Shown here in pieces: positions 1 to 8,314 of a stretch of DNA of 53,963 nucleotides (position 1 is the first letter of the stretch; each line of letters begins with the position of its first letter). Made by a program: the position numbers and the translations under genes. The notes below the pieces were generated by a model. The model ran no database searches. It saw nothing but the letters and a program-made list of their open reading frames with translations, and had not been told where the DNA came from. The stretch comes from Methanobacterium sp. (lineage in GTDB: Archaea; Methanobacteriota; Methanobacteria; Methanobacteriales; Methanobacteriaceae): positions 1-53,963 of the forward strand of contig JACWMK010000020.1 in NCBI GenBank assembly GCA_015661405.1. The letters run 5' to 3'.

Positions 1-14
1 AATTATACCATCTA

Positions 15-218
15 TCATTCTAGAATAATCATTTTTTTCATGCATATTAACTTATCACCTATTTTAAAGTCCTCAAAAATCAGAGGATTTGTAGCTATAT
101 AATTAGCTTCAACTCTACCAATACAAATGCTTAAATTTGATAATTTATCTTCTTTATTTACCAATTTAACACCTTCCACTAGTTCAAATCTAATTAAATA
201 TTTTATAATAAAACCCAC
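15..218 (-). CDS. Small hypothetical protein (doubtful)
   Basis: A 67-codon reading frame opening with GTG at 218. The protein is mixed alpha/beta in character with no membrane segment and no motif I recognise. No clear ribosome binding site precedes the GTG, and the frame ends only 15 bases from the window edge. It could be a genuine small gene, the remnant of a longer one, or chance. It is kept only because nothing opposes it on the other strand and the composition resembles real protein. Confidence 0.25.
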   Translation of the reverse strand: MGFIIKYLIRFELVEGVKLVNKEDKLSNLSICIGRVEANYIATNPLIFEDFKIGDKLICMKKMIILE

Positions 219-278
219 TTCAACTAATCATTAAATAGTCAACTGCTGAGGAATTAAATACCAATTTAATCTCCCAAG

Positions 279-389
279 TAAGTCCAATTAAATTCACAGC
301 AGGCACTATTATACCAGGACTTGAACCAGTTTTCAGCCCCTAATGTATACTTACATGTAAGCAATTAAATGCAAGTTCAAAATAACTGA
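279..389. repeat. Non-coding repeat family, copy A (most diverged)
   Basis: First of four related intergenic copies in the left 11 kb (others near 4927, 6694 and 10780). Recognisable blocks in order: TAAGTYC, ATTAAATTCA, GCAGGC, CTATTATACC, then TTCAGC in place of TTCAGAGG, then ATGTAAGCAATTAAATGCAAG and a trailing TTCAAAATAA. It is the most diverged copy. The surrounding stretch 219-483 holds no gene that I can see. Confidence 0.55.
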
Positions 390-584
390 TGAAAAAACTA
401 TTTACTAATTAATACTAGAGCTTATTCATTAATAATAAACTAAAAAACGATGATTTAAAGTTAGAAAATAGGTGAAGAATTGTATGACTGTACTTGTATT
501 TTATTCTAATACGGCACTAGTAATAATTTATGTTGTGTCTTTATTTGGATTTTAAGTGAAATTATTGGAGCAAACATAATTCCC

Positions 585-1076
585 ATGTTACGTCGTCCTG
601 GAACTAAACTAGAGAAGAATGATAAAGGGTCTGGTACGCTAATAACTATTAGTTTAGTCATTTCTATATTAATAGCCTACACATTTGCAGCATCTAACAT
701 TGCAATATTACCCTACTGGGCGTTCTACTTAGGTATAACATTCGTGATTATTGGAATAATTATAAGACAATGGTCCATCTATGTTTTGGGACGGTTTTTT
801 TCAAGTACAGTGGCTATTCAAAAGAATCAAAAAGTTGTAGATAATGGCCCTTACAGATTAATAAGGCATCCATCCTATACTGGAATACTTATATCCCTAA
901 TTGGATTTGGATTAGCATTACAATCATGGGCAGCCACCCTATTAATAATAATCATATTCGCAGTAGCTTATGGTTACCGCATCCAGGTAGAAGAAAAAAC
1001 ATTAACCTCTGAACTTGGAGATGAATACATTGAATATTCAAAGAAAACTAAAAGACTTATTCCATATATTCTTTAG
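585..1076 (+). CDS. Isoprenylcysteine carboxyl methyltransferase-like membrane protein; 5' end probably frameshifted
   Basis: Integral membrane methyltransferase of the ICMT/PEMT superfamily. Visible are three or four hydrophobic segments (about residues 20-38, 45-62, 100-130) and the signature near residues 88-100, NGPYRLIRHPSYTG, whose RHPxY core helps form the SAM-binding site. A C-terminal EExTL...GDEYxEY segment is also typical. The readable start is ATG 585, but the same frame stays open upstream to 510 and encodes a sensible membrane sequence (FIWILSEIIGANIIP). A good start, ATG 484, lies in another frame (MTVLVFYSNTALVIIY...). A single indel near 538-550 would join them into a 197-198 residue protein of normal family length. 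The substrate is unknown. The gene stands alone, ahead of the kinase pair. Confidence 0.75.
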   Translation: MLRRPGTKLEKNDKGSGTLITISLVISILIAYTFAASNIAILPYWAFYLGITFVIIGIIIRQWSIYVLGRFFSSTVAIQKNQKVVDNGPYRLIRHPSYTGILISLIGFGLALQSWAATLLIIIIFAVAYGYRIQVEEKTLTSELGDEYIEYSKKTKRLIPYIL

Positions 1077-1244
1077 TTTATAAAAGAACAAAAAGTAAAA
1101 TAAACTATAGTTTGTCTTATTTCATATAAATCGTATTTTGATATTTTATGAGATAGAAAAAAATTATATAATGTTCTATAATAAACATATTTTAAAGAAT
1201 TATTTTTTTTTTAACATATTTATGATAGTCGGAGAAAAACTCCA

Positions 1245-3002
1245 ATGAAAGATGATCTGAGAAAAACTGGTGTTAATGGTATCTCTAATGTACCTTGGGG
1301 AACGCATTTTTGTATGTTCTATGAATCTAAAGAAGATTTAATTAATATTCTAGTTCCTTACTTCAAAGCAGGATTAGAGAATAATGAATTTTGTATGTGG
1401 GTTACATCTGAACCATTAAATACAGAAGAAGCAGAAAAAGCATTGAGACTTACCCTCCCAAATATTGATGTATACTTGGAGAAGGGTCAATTAGAAATAA
1501 TTCCCTACAATGAATGGTATATAATTGAAGGAGAATTCGATTCTGATAGAGTACTTAATGGATGGGTTAATAAATTAAATAACTCGCAGGATAATGGATT
1601 TGATGGTTTAAGACTCACCGGTAACACTTCCTGGCTTGAGAAAAATGATTGGAATAATTTCGTTGATTATGAAGAAGAAGTAGACTCAATATTAATCAAT
1701 TATCCAATGATCGCAATGTGTACTTATAGTATTGACAAATGCAATGCCAGTGAGATAATAGAAGTGGTAAATAATCATGAATTTGCATTAGTAAAACGTC
1801 AAGGCGAATGGACACAGTTTGAAAGCACCAAAAAAAAGAAGATGAAGGAAGCTTTAAATGATAATGAACAACGTTTTGCTGAAGCAAAGCGAATTTTTGA
1901 TGTACTGGAAACTCTACCAACTATGATATGTCTTTTAACTCCAGATTATCATGTTAAATTTGCAAATAGAGCTTTCCGTGATAAATTCGGTGAATCAGAA
2001 GGACGACATTGTTATGATTATTGTTTCGGACGTACAGAACCATGTGACTTTTGTGAATCATATGAAGTGCTTGAAACAGGCCAACCTCATCAGTGGGAAG
2101 TAAAAGCACCTGATGGCAGTATAATTGAAGCTTACGATTTCCCATTCACAGATGTAGATGGCACACCTTTAATCCTCGAGATGGATGTTGATGTTACTGA
2201 ACAAAGACAGACACAAAACGCACTGAAGAAAATAAATGAAACTCTAGAAGAACAAGTTAAAGAACGTACTCAAGAACTTTCAAAATCTAATATTGAATTG
2301 AAACGTTCAAACAAGGAGTTAAAACAGTTTGCTTATATTTCATCCCATGATCTACAAGAACCCTTACGTATGGTTACTAGTTTCACTCAGTTATTAGAGA
2401 GACGTTATAAAGGTCAACTGGATAATGAAGCTGATGATTATATTGAATTTATTGTTGAGGGTGCTCATCGTATGAAATATTTAATCGATGATTTATTAGC
2501 ATTTTCACGGCTTAATACTCAGGCTAAAGAATTAGAAAGTGTAGAACTCGAAAATGTAATAGATGATGTTCTTTCCAATTTATCTGTAACCATAAAAGAG
2601 AATAAGGCATGTATAACTTATGATCCACTGCCCACGGTTAATGCTGATAAAACTCAAATGATGCAGGTTTTCCAGAATTTGGTAGCTAACGCCATTAAAT
2701 TCCAAGGATCAAACCCACCAAAAATCCACATTTCTGCTCATAAAGATGAAAAAGAATGGAAATTCGCAGTGACGGATAATGGTATAGGCATAGATCCGGA
2801 GTATCAAAAACAAATTTTCGAAGTATTTAAAAGATTACACACTCGAGAAGAATATCCTGGCTCTGGTATAGGACTGTCCGTAAGTCAGAAAATCATAAGA
2901 CGGCACGGTGGAAATATCTGGGTGGAATCAGAACTCGGGAAAGGTTCAACCTTTTACTTTACCATTCCCCATAGCATAAATGATCATCCAAATTTTATTT
3001 AA
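1245..3002 (+). CDS. Sensor histidine kinase with MEDS, PAS, HisKA and HATPase_c domains
   Basis: Cytosolic sensor kinase of 585 residues with no transmembrane segment. Residues about 17-185 are a MEDS (methanogen/methylotroph DcmR sensory) domain, starting PWGTHFCMFYESKEDL. Residues about 215-325 are a PAS domain rich in cysteines (CYDYC, PCDFCESYE) that might bind a cofactor or metal. A coiled coil (about 325-352) leads to HisKA with phospho-acceptor His368 in SSHDLQEPLR. The ATPase domain shows the N box (NLVANAIKF), G1 (DNGIGI), F box (FEVFKRLHT) and G2 (GSGIGL). The response regulator gene follows 21 bp downstream, so the two probably form one operon and one phosphorelay. The signal is not known; the MEDS domain suggests a small organic or C1-type ligand (inference). 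Confidence 0.9.
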   Translation: MKDDLRKTGVNGISNVPWGTHFCMFYESKEDLINILVPYFKAGLENNEFCMWVTSEPLNTEEAEKALRLTLPNIDVYLEKGQLEIIPYNEWYIIEGEFDSDRVLNGWVNKLNNSQDNGFDGLRLTGNTSWLEKNDWNNFVDYEEEVDSILINYPMIAMCTYSIDKCNASEIIEVVNNHEFALVKRQGEWTQFESTKKKKMKEALNDNEQRFAEAKRIFDVLETLPTMICLLTPDYHVKFANRAFRDKFGESEGRHCYDYCFGRTEPCDFCESYEVLETGQPHQWEVKAPDGSIIEAYDFPFTDVDGTPLILEMDVDVTEQRQTQNALKKINETLEEQVKERTQELSKSNIELKRSNKELKQFAYISSHDLQEPLRMVTSFTQLLERRYKGQLDNEADDYIEFIVEGAHRMKYLIDDLLAFSRLNTQAKELESVELENVIDDVLSNLSVTIKENKACITYDPLPTVNADKTQMMQVFQNLVANAIKFQGSNPPKIHISAHKDEKEWKFAVTDNGIGIDPEYQKQIFEVFKRLHTREEYPGSGIGLSVSQKIIRRHGGNIWVESELGKGSTFYFTIPHSINDHPNFI

Positions 3003-3023
3003 AATTAGTAATAGTGAATACTT

Positions 3024-3455
3024 ATGAATCTTAAATCTAATATTTTGATTGTTGAGGATAATCCCGGTGATGTGCGTCTGATTCAGGAAATATTAAATGA
3101 TGTAGATATTTCGTATAATCTTTATTTTGCATCAGATGGTGATGTGGCACTTCAAATGTTGAAACGGGAAGGGGTGTATGGTGATGTTCCTCGACCTGAT
3201 CTTATTTTATTAGATATGAATCTTCCTAAAAAAGATGGAAAGGAAGTCATTGATGATATAAAGCAATATGACAGATTAAATAATATAAGATTAAATGATA
3301 TACCCATTATTATCTTGACAAATTCCATTTCTGATATTAAAAATGATCCTTATGTTAAATTAGCAGATGCAGCTTTATTGAAATCACCTAACTTAGAAGG
3401 ATTCGAGAAAATAGCAAACTGCATCCAAAATGTATTGAGTAAAATAAAAAAATAA
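3024..3455 (+). CDS. Single-domain response regulator (Rcp1-like)
   Basis: A stand-alone receiver domain of 143 residues. The acidic pair Glu11/Asp12 (VEDNPGD), phospho-acceptor Asp64 (LLDMNLP), the Thr in ILTNS and Lys120 form the usual active site. There is no output domain, so signalling must go through protein-protein contact. The DNPGDVRLIQE and long loop after VYGDVPRPD are typical of the Rcp1 type found with phytochrome-like and PAS kinases. It lies immediately after the MEDS-PAS kinase gene and is its likely partner. Confidence 0.9.
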   Translation: MNLKSNILIVEDNPGDVRLIQEILNDVDISYNLYFASDGDVALQMLKREGVYGDVPRPDLILLDMNLPKKDGKEVIDDIKQYDRLNNIRLNDIPIIILTNSISDIKNDPYVKLADAALLKSPNLEGFEKIANCIQNVLSKIKK

Positions 3456-3558
3456 ATAAAAATTCATATTCTAAACATTTACAATTTTAGATAAAAACTC
3501 AGTATTATAAGTCTATGTAGCAATATAATTCTTAAAAATGATTAATCTGAATTATTAA

Positions 3559-3670
3559 TCATTGCAACCATTTTTTAATTAATTCCAAATACCATTCTTT
3601 TTTAACATTCCTATGATTATGGTAATCATCTAGTATTTCTTTACATATTCTTTCAGAATGATAAACTAAC
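3559..3670 (-). pseudogene. C-terminal remnant of an AP2/HNH-type protein
   Basis: On the minus strand this stretch encodes HSERICKEILDDYHNH followed by RNVKKEWYLELIKKWLQ and a stop. It closely matches the last 30 or so residues of the protein at 8315-8884 (ARICKEILDDYNNRENIKKEWYLELIKNKLKY). DNA similarity runs for about 95 bp. An in-frame stop lies just upstream and no start codon is present, so only the tail of a gene copy survives. The rest of the stretch 3456-3911 holds no other gene; a hairpin at 3798-3855 is listed separately. Confidence 0.65.
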
Positions 3671-3797
3671 TATAGATCATATCAATAATTTAAGATTACT
3701 ATGATAAAACAAGATGCATAAAATAAAACTTATAAGACACCGAATAAGTCCATATCAAGCTCAATTATATGCATAAATTTAAAACAAACATTGGAAG

Positions 3798-3855
3798 TGT
3801 CATATATCAGTGGATACCCATAGTCTAGTTGATACACAGTCAATCCACTTTGACA
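3798..3855. promoter_or_regulatory. Imperfect 12-bp hairpin upstream of the alpha/beta hydrolase gene
   Basis: TGTCA (3798-3802) pairs with TGACA (3851-3855), and AGTGGAT (3809-3815) pairs with ATCCACT (3843-3849). The loop is about 27 nt. It lies just upstream of a TATA-like stretch (TTTTTATACTTAG, about 3861-3873) that probably drives the hydrolase gene, so it may be an operator. No regulator is identified. Confidence 0.35.
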
Positions 3856-3911
3856 TACTCTTTTTATACTTAGTTAGATAGTATATTATCACGGTTAAGT
3901 GGAGTAAAAAG

Positions 3912-4871
3912 ATGCCAAAATTATATTTAATAATCGTTATTATCTTAATTATTATCGCCATTATAGGGATAGCAATCACTGAAAGCTACCTCAATGATAT
4001 GCAAGCTGCTCAAGAGCACATCAACAGCTTAGATAGTCATGTAATTCAGACTGAATACGGAGAAATTCAATACGCAACTGTCGGAGAAGGATATCCAGTA
4101 CTGGTTATTCAAGGCAACGCAGGCGGATTTGACCAAGGATTATTATTAGCCAATTACACCATCGATCCTGATTTTCAATTAATTTCCGTTTCCCGGTTTG
4201 GCTATTTACGCTCCTCCATGCCCGTGAATGCCAGTGTAGAAATGCAAGCTGATGCCTATGCTTCTCTGTTGGACTCATTGAATATCAAAAAAGTAGTTGT
4301 TGTCGCTTATTCTGCAGGATCAGCATCAGCAGTCCAGTTTGCCATGCGATACCCAGATCGTGTATCAGCACTAATACTAGTATCTCCAGTAGGCATAGGA
4401 CAAGCACCTATCCTGTCAAAAACCATATTCGATATCTTCTTCACTAATAATTTTATCTATTGGGCAACTATTACTTATTTCGGATCAAGCGTGCAAGCAC
4501 AATGGGCGGGATTGCCTAATGGATTCAATCTCACTCCTGAAGAGCAGGTTGAGGTCAATGATTTAATGTTTAGTATCTTACCGGTCACCAATAGAACCGA
4601 AGGAACTTATTTCGATACTTATATTTCAACTCCCGAGATGCTCAACAGTTCCGAAAACATGAATTATCCATATTATGATATCAAGGCCCCCACACTGGTG
4701 ATCAGTGCAGTGGATGATCCATTAGCACTTCATGAAAATGCAATTACCCTAGCAGATCGTATCCCTAACGCTACCCTTCTGTCTATACCAAATGGCGGTC
4801 ACTTACTCTTAGGACATCAAGAAGAAGTTAAGTCAGAAATCACCCAATTCATAAACAACAACGTACCATAA
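3912..4871 (+). CDS. Membrane-anchored alpha/beta hydrolase
   Basis: 319 residues. Residues 5-24 form one hydrophobic helix (an uncleaved anchor or signal), so the catalytic domain probably faces outside. The fold is that of alpha/beta hydrolases: oxyanion-loop region QGNAGGFDQG (about 68-77), nucleophile elbow AYSAGSA (Ser about 134, with Ala in place of the first Gly of GxSxG), acid residue in AVDDPLA, and His in NGGHLLLG. Length and layout fit esterase/lipase or haloperoxidase-like families; the substrate cannot be read from sequence. GTGGAGTAAAAAG precedes the ATG. It is a single-gene unit flanked by non-coding DNA. Confidence 0.8.
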   Translation: MPKLYLIIVIILIIIAIIGIAITESYLNDMQAAQEHINSLDSHVIQTEYGEIQYATVGEGYPVLVIQGNAGGFDQGLLLANYTIDPDFQLISVSRFGYLRSSMPVNASVEMQADAYASLLDSLNIKKVVVVAYSAGSASAVQFAMRYPDRVSALILVSPVGIGQAPILSKTIFDIFFTNNFIYWATITYFGSSVQAQWAGLPNGFNLTPEEQVEVNDLMFSILPVTNRTEGTYFDTYISTPEMLNSSENMNYPYYDIKAPTLVISAVDDPLALHENAITLADRIPNATLLSIPNGGHLLLGHQEEVKSEITQFINNNVP

Positions 4872-4926
4872 TAAATAATAACTAATAAATTAGTCCAACA
4901 TTAACCCTATGTAAGATATCAGAGTA

Positions 4927-5125
4927 TTCAAATCCACTCATGCCATGGTGCTTGACCTCTTCTCAATCTTCAGAGTATAGGTGCATGTAAGGAAATGAAT
5001 TGTAGTCAAAATAAAAATATATTAATGACTTAACATTTGCAAACTTAAATTTAGATTCTTGATCATATTTCAATATAAAAACTATATGATCCAAATTAGA
5101 TCACGTATTATAAATTAGATCATAA
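4927..5125. repeat. Non-coding repeat family, copy B with extended 3' part
   Basis: Contains the family core (TTCAGAG, ATGTAAGGAAATGAATTG, AGTCAAAATAAAA). It then continues with a second block, TTAATGACTTAAC ... AATTTAGATTCTT ... ATGATCCAAATTAGATCA ... ATTATAAATTAGATCA, shared with copy D at 10780-11030. B and D are therefore related over about 200 bp although neither codes for protein. It lies upstream of the ATPase gene at 5401. The gap 4872-5400 holds no gene. Confidence 0.65.
5087..5103. promoter_or_regulatory. Palindrome TGATCCAAATTAGATCA
   Basis: A 17-nt near-perfect inverted repeat (TGATCYAA-A-TTAGATCA) with an additional half site AATTAGATCA at about 5113-5122. Two more full copies occur at 10967-10983 and 11014-11030, always at the end of the extended repeat copies. 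It has the size and symmetry of a dimeric helix-turn-helix operator. The regulator is unknown. Confidence 0.45.
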
Positions 5126-5274
5126 GGCTTTTATAATGTATAATATAGCTTTAGGAACAAATACAGATTTAACTGCCCGAACAAGTTTTTACAAAAAATT
5201 AGAAATTAAATTTTTGGTATTGTTATAAAGATTATTATTATAATTTTTTTTGGAATCATAGATAACATAGTGAT

Positions 5275-5362
5275 CATAGAAATTTTCTATGGAAATAGAT
5301 TAATTTTTTATATTATGGGTTATGAAACATAGGAAACAGTGAAATCATAGAAATTTTCTATG
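5275..5362. promoter_or_regulatory. Twin palindromes CATAGAAATTTTCTATG before the ATPase gene
   Basis: The 17-nt sequence CATAGAAATTTTCTATG occurs identically at 5275-5291 and 5346-5362, 71 bp apart. Extra CATAG or CTATG half sites lie around both. The second copy ends 39 bp before the GTG start of the gene at 5401, so it overlaps the likely promoter. This looks like a repressor operator pair for that gene. Confidence 0.5.
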
Positions 5363-5400
5363 TTTACTATGAATATTAAAATATTTTTATTATTAAATGG

Positions 5401-6561
5401 GTGGTTTTATTTTTGAATCCGTTTAGAAAGAGAACAGGCATTTTTCCTTCATATTTTACTGGTAGAGTGGATGAACTTAATGAATTAAGGGAAATTTATG
5501 AATCTACTAAGGCCGGAGCTGCAGAGCATATAATTATATATGGTCCTAAAGGTATGGGGAAAACTTGTTTGTTAATTAAGTTTGAAGAAGAGTTTAGCAA
5601 TGTTAATGAAGTTTATCCAGTGCGAATTCCTTTGGTTGAGGGAAATTTTGATGATATTTATAGTTTAATTGTTGATAAGTGTGCGGATACCCTTAAAGTC
5701 AGTGTAAGTCATTTTTGGGATAATATCACAAAATTAGGGGTTAACATTCCCTTAGCCGGTGGATTCACGGTTTCAAGAAAAATACCTAGTACAAGTCCTT
5801 CTGTAGCGCTTGAAAAAATATTGCAAACTATTTATGGGGAATTGAAGGGTGAAAATCCAATTTTAATTTTATTATTCGATGATCTTCAAAGAATAATCTC
5901 AAATAATGGTCCAACTAAGGTTTTAAGCATATTGCAGAATGCATTGGTTGAACTTAACCTTAAAAATATGAATATAATGTTTGTTGCAACGGGGAGTCAT
6001 GATATATTTTCACAGATACAAGATCATGTAGACTCAGCAGTTAGACTATTTGAACCTTATGAATTACAACCATTATCTTATAAAGAATTAAAGGATGCCA
6101 TAGTTATACCAGCAGTAAGAGAAGATGTCGATTTTACTGATGAAGTTTTAGGTTTGATATATGAAATGTCGGAAGGAATTCCATATTATATGCAAGTAAT
6201 CGCATATAATTGTTTCAATGAAGCTGTTAATGGTAAAATTGGAATTAACGAATTTAAAAAATCTTTCCGGACATCATTAAATTTGTTAGCTCAAAGAGAA
6301 TTTAGAGGAATGTATGAAAAATCCTCTAATGAAGAGAGAAAAATTCTGGGTTTAATGGCGGAAAGTAATCAAGCAGTTTTATCTTATAAAGATATTAAAG
6401 ATGGTTTGGATTTAAAGTCAGAACCCTCATTTTGGTTGAGGACTATGTTAGATAAAAATCTAATAATAAAAAAATCTAGGGGTAAATATCATCTTCGAGA
6501 TAAGATATTTAAAGAATATTTGAAAACTTTTAAACCATATAAAGAAAATGGAACGATATAA
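5401..6561 (+). CDS. AAA ATPase of the archaeal/ORC-like type with a C-terminal winged helix
   Basis: 386 residues. N-terminal FTGRVDELNELREIY is the usual lead-in of AAA_16/archaeal ATPases; Walker A is GPKGMGKT (about 48-55), Walker B is ILLFDDLQ (about 157-164), and a sensor-1-like stretch is FVATGS. Residues about 300-375 resemble a winged helix (ERKILGLMAES ... LIIKKSRGKYHLRD). Such proteins occur in mobile and defence regions of archaea and are not the replication initiator. Start chosen as GTG 5401; an alternative is TTG 5413. It is preceded by twin operator-like palindromes, is transcribed alone, and probably acts with unknown DNA or protein partners. Confidence 0.75.
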   Translation: MVLFLNPFRKRTGIFPSYFTGRVDELNELREIYESTKAGAAEHIIIYGPKGMGKTCLLIKFEEEFSNVNEVYPVRIPLVEGNFDDIYSLIVDKCADTLKVSVSHFWDNITKLGVNIPLAGGFTVSRKIPSTSPSVALEKILQTIYGELKGENPILILLFDDLQRIISNNGPTKVLSILQNALVELNLKNMNIMFVATGSHDIFSQIQDHVDSAVRLFEPYELQPLSYKELKDAIVIPAVREDVDFTDEVLGLIYEMSEGIPYYMQVIAYNCFNEAVNGKIGINEFKKSFRTSLNLLAQREFRGMYEKSSNEERKILGLMAESNQAVLSYKDIKDGLDLKSEPSFWLRTMLDKNLIIKKSRGKYHLRDKIFKEYLKTFKPYKENGTI

Positions 6562-6693
6562 AAAAAATTATTCAAATATGAAAAGAAAATAATCATTTTG
6601 AAAGGAAGGTGGTTATAAATGCTATATGCACATAGAGATTATACCGCCTAGAACACTCCTCATGTTCTCCATATTTGTTGATCGGGTGGAATA

Positions 6694-6823
6694 TAAGTAA
6701 TCGTTCTATTAAATTCATTATAGGTACTATCATCCCCGGTAATTGACCTATTCTCAACCTTCAGAGGATGGGTATAAGTAAGAAAATGAAATGATTGTTA
6801 AAATAAAATAATTTGACTATTGA
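6694..6823. repeat. Non-coding repeat family, copy C
   Basis: Blocks shared with copy D: GTTCTATTAAATTCATT, AGGTACTATCATCC, GGTAATTGACC, ATTCTCAACCTTCAGAGG, GTAAGAAAATGAAATG and GTTAAAATAAAA. AATTCATT near the start can pair with AATGAA(A)T near the end, giving a possible stem. Between 6562 and 6905 I see otherwise only a 10-codon frame at 6619 behind a good GGAAGG, too short to call. Confidence 0.65.
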
Positions 6824-6905
6824 GGTTAATCGGAACCTGAAATGAACATAAAAAAAGTGAAATTTTTATAGCTGCTGCAATTCTTCCAGTCTGTGATTTA
6901 CACGA

Positions 6906-7097
6906 TCAACCGTGGGGGTATGTTGGTTGAATACCGTGGTTGTATATTGGTGGTATTGGTTGGTGTCCTGATAAAGTAGCTATTATTCCGATCAATAAGA
7001 ACAGTAATATAACGATTCCTTTCCCTATATTGGCGTTTCGTCGTCTTTTTGTCATATTCCCAAATACCCAAAGCCAGAACCAATCCTGTTTATCCAT
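6906..7097 (-). CDS. Small single-pass membrane protein
   Basis: 63 residues: a Trp/Phe-rich N-terminus (MDKQDWFWLWVFGN), a basic stretch (KRRRNAN), one membrane helix (about 28-43) and a Pro/Tyr/His-rich tail. The ATG at 7097 is preceded by a GGGGGGAAG stretch that can serve as ribosome binding site. A second overlapping frame on the same strand gives a less protein-like sequence and was not chosen. Function unknown. No neighbours are close enough for an operon. Confidence 0.5.
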   Translation of the reverse strand: MDKQDWFWLWVFGNMTKRRRNANIGKGIVILLFLLIGIIATLSGHQPIPPIYNHGIQPTYPHG

Positions 7098-7352
7098 TAA
7101 CTTCCCCCCAAGTTTTACTATGAAAATTAATCTAATTTAACTTCTCTAGGGTAGTCTATTATAATATTTACTAAATGATATTATATCAGTAAACATATTC
7201 TTCATTTACCTATTATTACTTAACAAATGAAACGTAGGATGATAAAAAACGGGAAAAACTTACCGATCTACTTAGATTAAGTCTTGTGATTTTTATGCTT
7301 TTTATACCACTCTTTGGTAAATTTAATGTTTGATAGAGATTTAAAAAGACTC

Positions 7353-8291
7353 TTATTTACTCAATATTTTTGTTACTATTTCAACATCATTGGAATTAAA
7401 ATTATTATGTTTTTTTGAAATGAATTCTACAAGTTTATCAGGAAAAACTATAGAATAAGATTCAATTTCTTGGAAAAAAATTAAATTTGAATTTATCGGA
7501 ACTACGATTGGATGGACATATAATCTATTTAAAGTGTTTTCAGCTTGTTCACTAATGAACTCATTAAGTTTCAGGGCTTGTATTTTCGCTTGTTTTGCGG
7601 GATTAGTTTTAGCCTTTTGACGTGAATTACAATAATACCAATAATCTTCATCGGCAAAATAACAAGAACTATAATTTTTCGTTTCAATAGCATAAATCCC
7701 AGACGGCCCAACTACTACATGATCAATATTACCCACAAGATTAGGAATTTTAACATCGTTTATCGTAATATATTCTTTAGGCAGTTTGCTTAAATGATTA
7801 GCTACTAATTTTTCCCCTCGGGCCCCTTTTCTCCAGCTTTCTCCATTATAATAACCATAACTAACCATGAACATCCCTACAATTACCAATATAAAAAGTA
7901 GAGATAACCCCAAAATTCCCCCCAAAATTCCAATAAATACAACAAATACCCCTACAATCATTATCAGATCATATTCTGACCTCTTTTCTTCAACATATGA
8001 TTTATGCTTAGAATAGCTATAATTACGTTTTCTAGTTTTAGAATTACGTTTACTTTTAACACTTTTTTTATTAATTTTGGGATTCTTTTTTTCTTTTGCT
8101 AAATGTTTTCGTCGTTTAATCAAATCATCTGGAGTACCGGAAAAATCCCAACCATGAGGATCATCAACATTGTCCTTAACATACTCTAGGCTTCCACCAC
8201 ATTGATTGCAACATTCAAAATCACTTGCACGTTCGTTTGATTTTAATTTGTAGTAACCATTACAGTTCTTGCAAAAGAGGTGAGCCACCAA
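7353..8291 (-). CDS. Zinc-ribbon, membrane and NERD (nuclease-related) domain protein
   Basis: 312 residues. Residues about 6-32 form a zinc ribbon (FCKNCNGYY ... CCNQCGG). A basic linker follows, then two membrane helices (about 108-145). From about 155 comes a NERD domain: GARGEKLVANHL, GNIDHVVVGPSGIYAIETKN with the Asp and E-x-K arrangement of the PD-(D/E)XK fold, and a conserved HPIVVP strand. NERD proteins are predicted DNA-processing enzymes and recur next to restriction and plasmid genes; activity here is inferred. The same zinc-ribbon plus TM layout appears in the small protein at 15483. The upstream AP2/HNH gene at 8884 is on the same strand, 23 bp away, so co-transcription is possible. 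Confidence 0.8.
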   Translation of the reverse strand: MVAHLFCKNCNGYYKLKSNERASDFECCNQCGGSLEYVKDNVDDPHGWDFSGTPDDLIKRRKHLAKEKKNPKINKKSVKSKRNSKTRKRNYSYSKHKSYVEEKRSEYDLIMIVGVFVVFIGILGGILGLSLLFILVIVGMFMVSYGYYNGESWRKGARGEKLVANHLSKLPKEYITINDVKIPNLVGNIDHVVVGPSGIYAIETKNYSSCYFADEDYWYYCNSRQKAKTNPAKQAKIQALKLNEFISEQAENTLNRLYVHPIVVPINSNLIFFQEIESYSIVFPDKLVEFISKKHNNFNSNDVEIVTKILSK

Positions 8292-8314
8292 AAATCCACT
8301 CCATATTTAATTAG

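Noticed and set aside
1696..1920. Minus-strand frames inside the histidine kinase gene (also 1954-2145)
   Set aside because: Fully antisense to a gene with complete domain structure; composition is that of a shadow frame.
5401..6561. Reading the ATPase as the replication initiator Orc1/Cdc6 with the nearby palindromes as an origin
   Set aside because: The ATPase resembles general archaeal AAA_16 proteins, the palindromes are not origin-recognition boxes that I recognise, and no replication genes are adjacent.
6619..6651. Ten-codon leader peptide behind GGAAGG
   Set aside because: Too short and no gene or attenuator follows that it could control.
6898..7083. Second minus-strand frame overlapping the small membrane protein at 6906, and a plus-strand frame at 6940-7140
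   Set aside because: No membrane or motif logic and no ribosome binding site as good as that of the chosen frame; three frames cannot all be genes.
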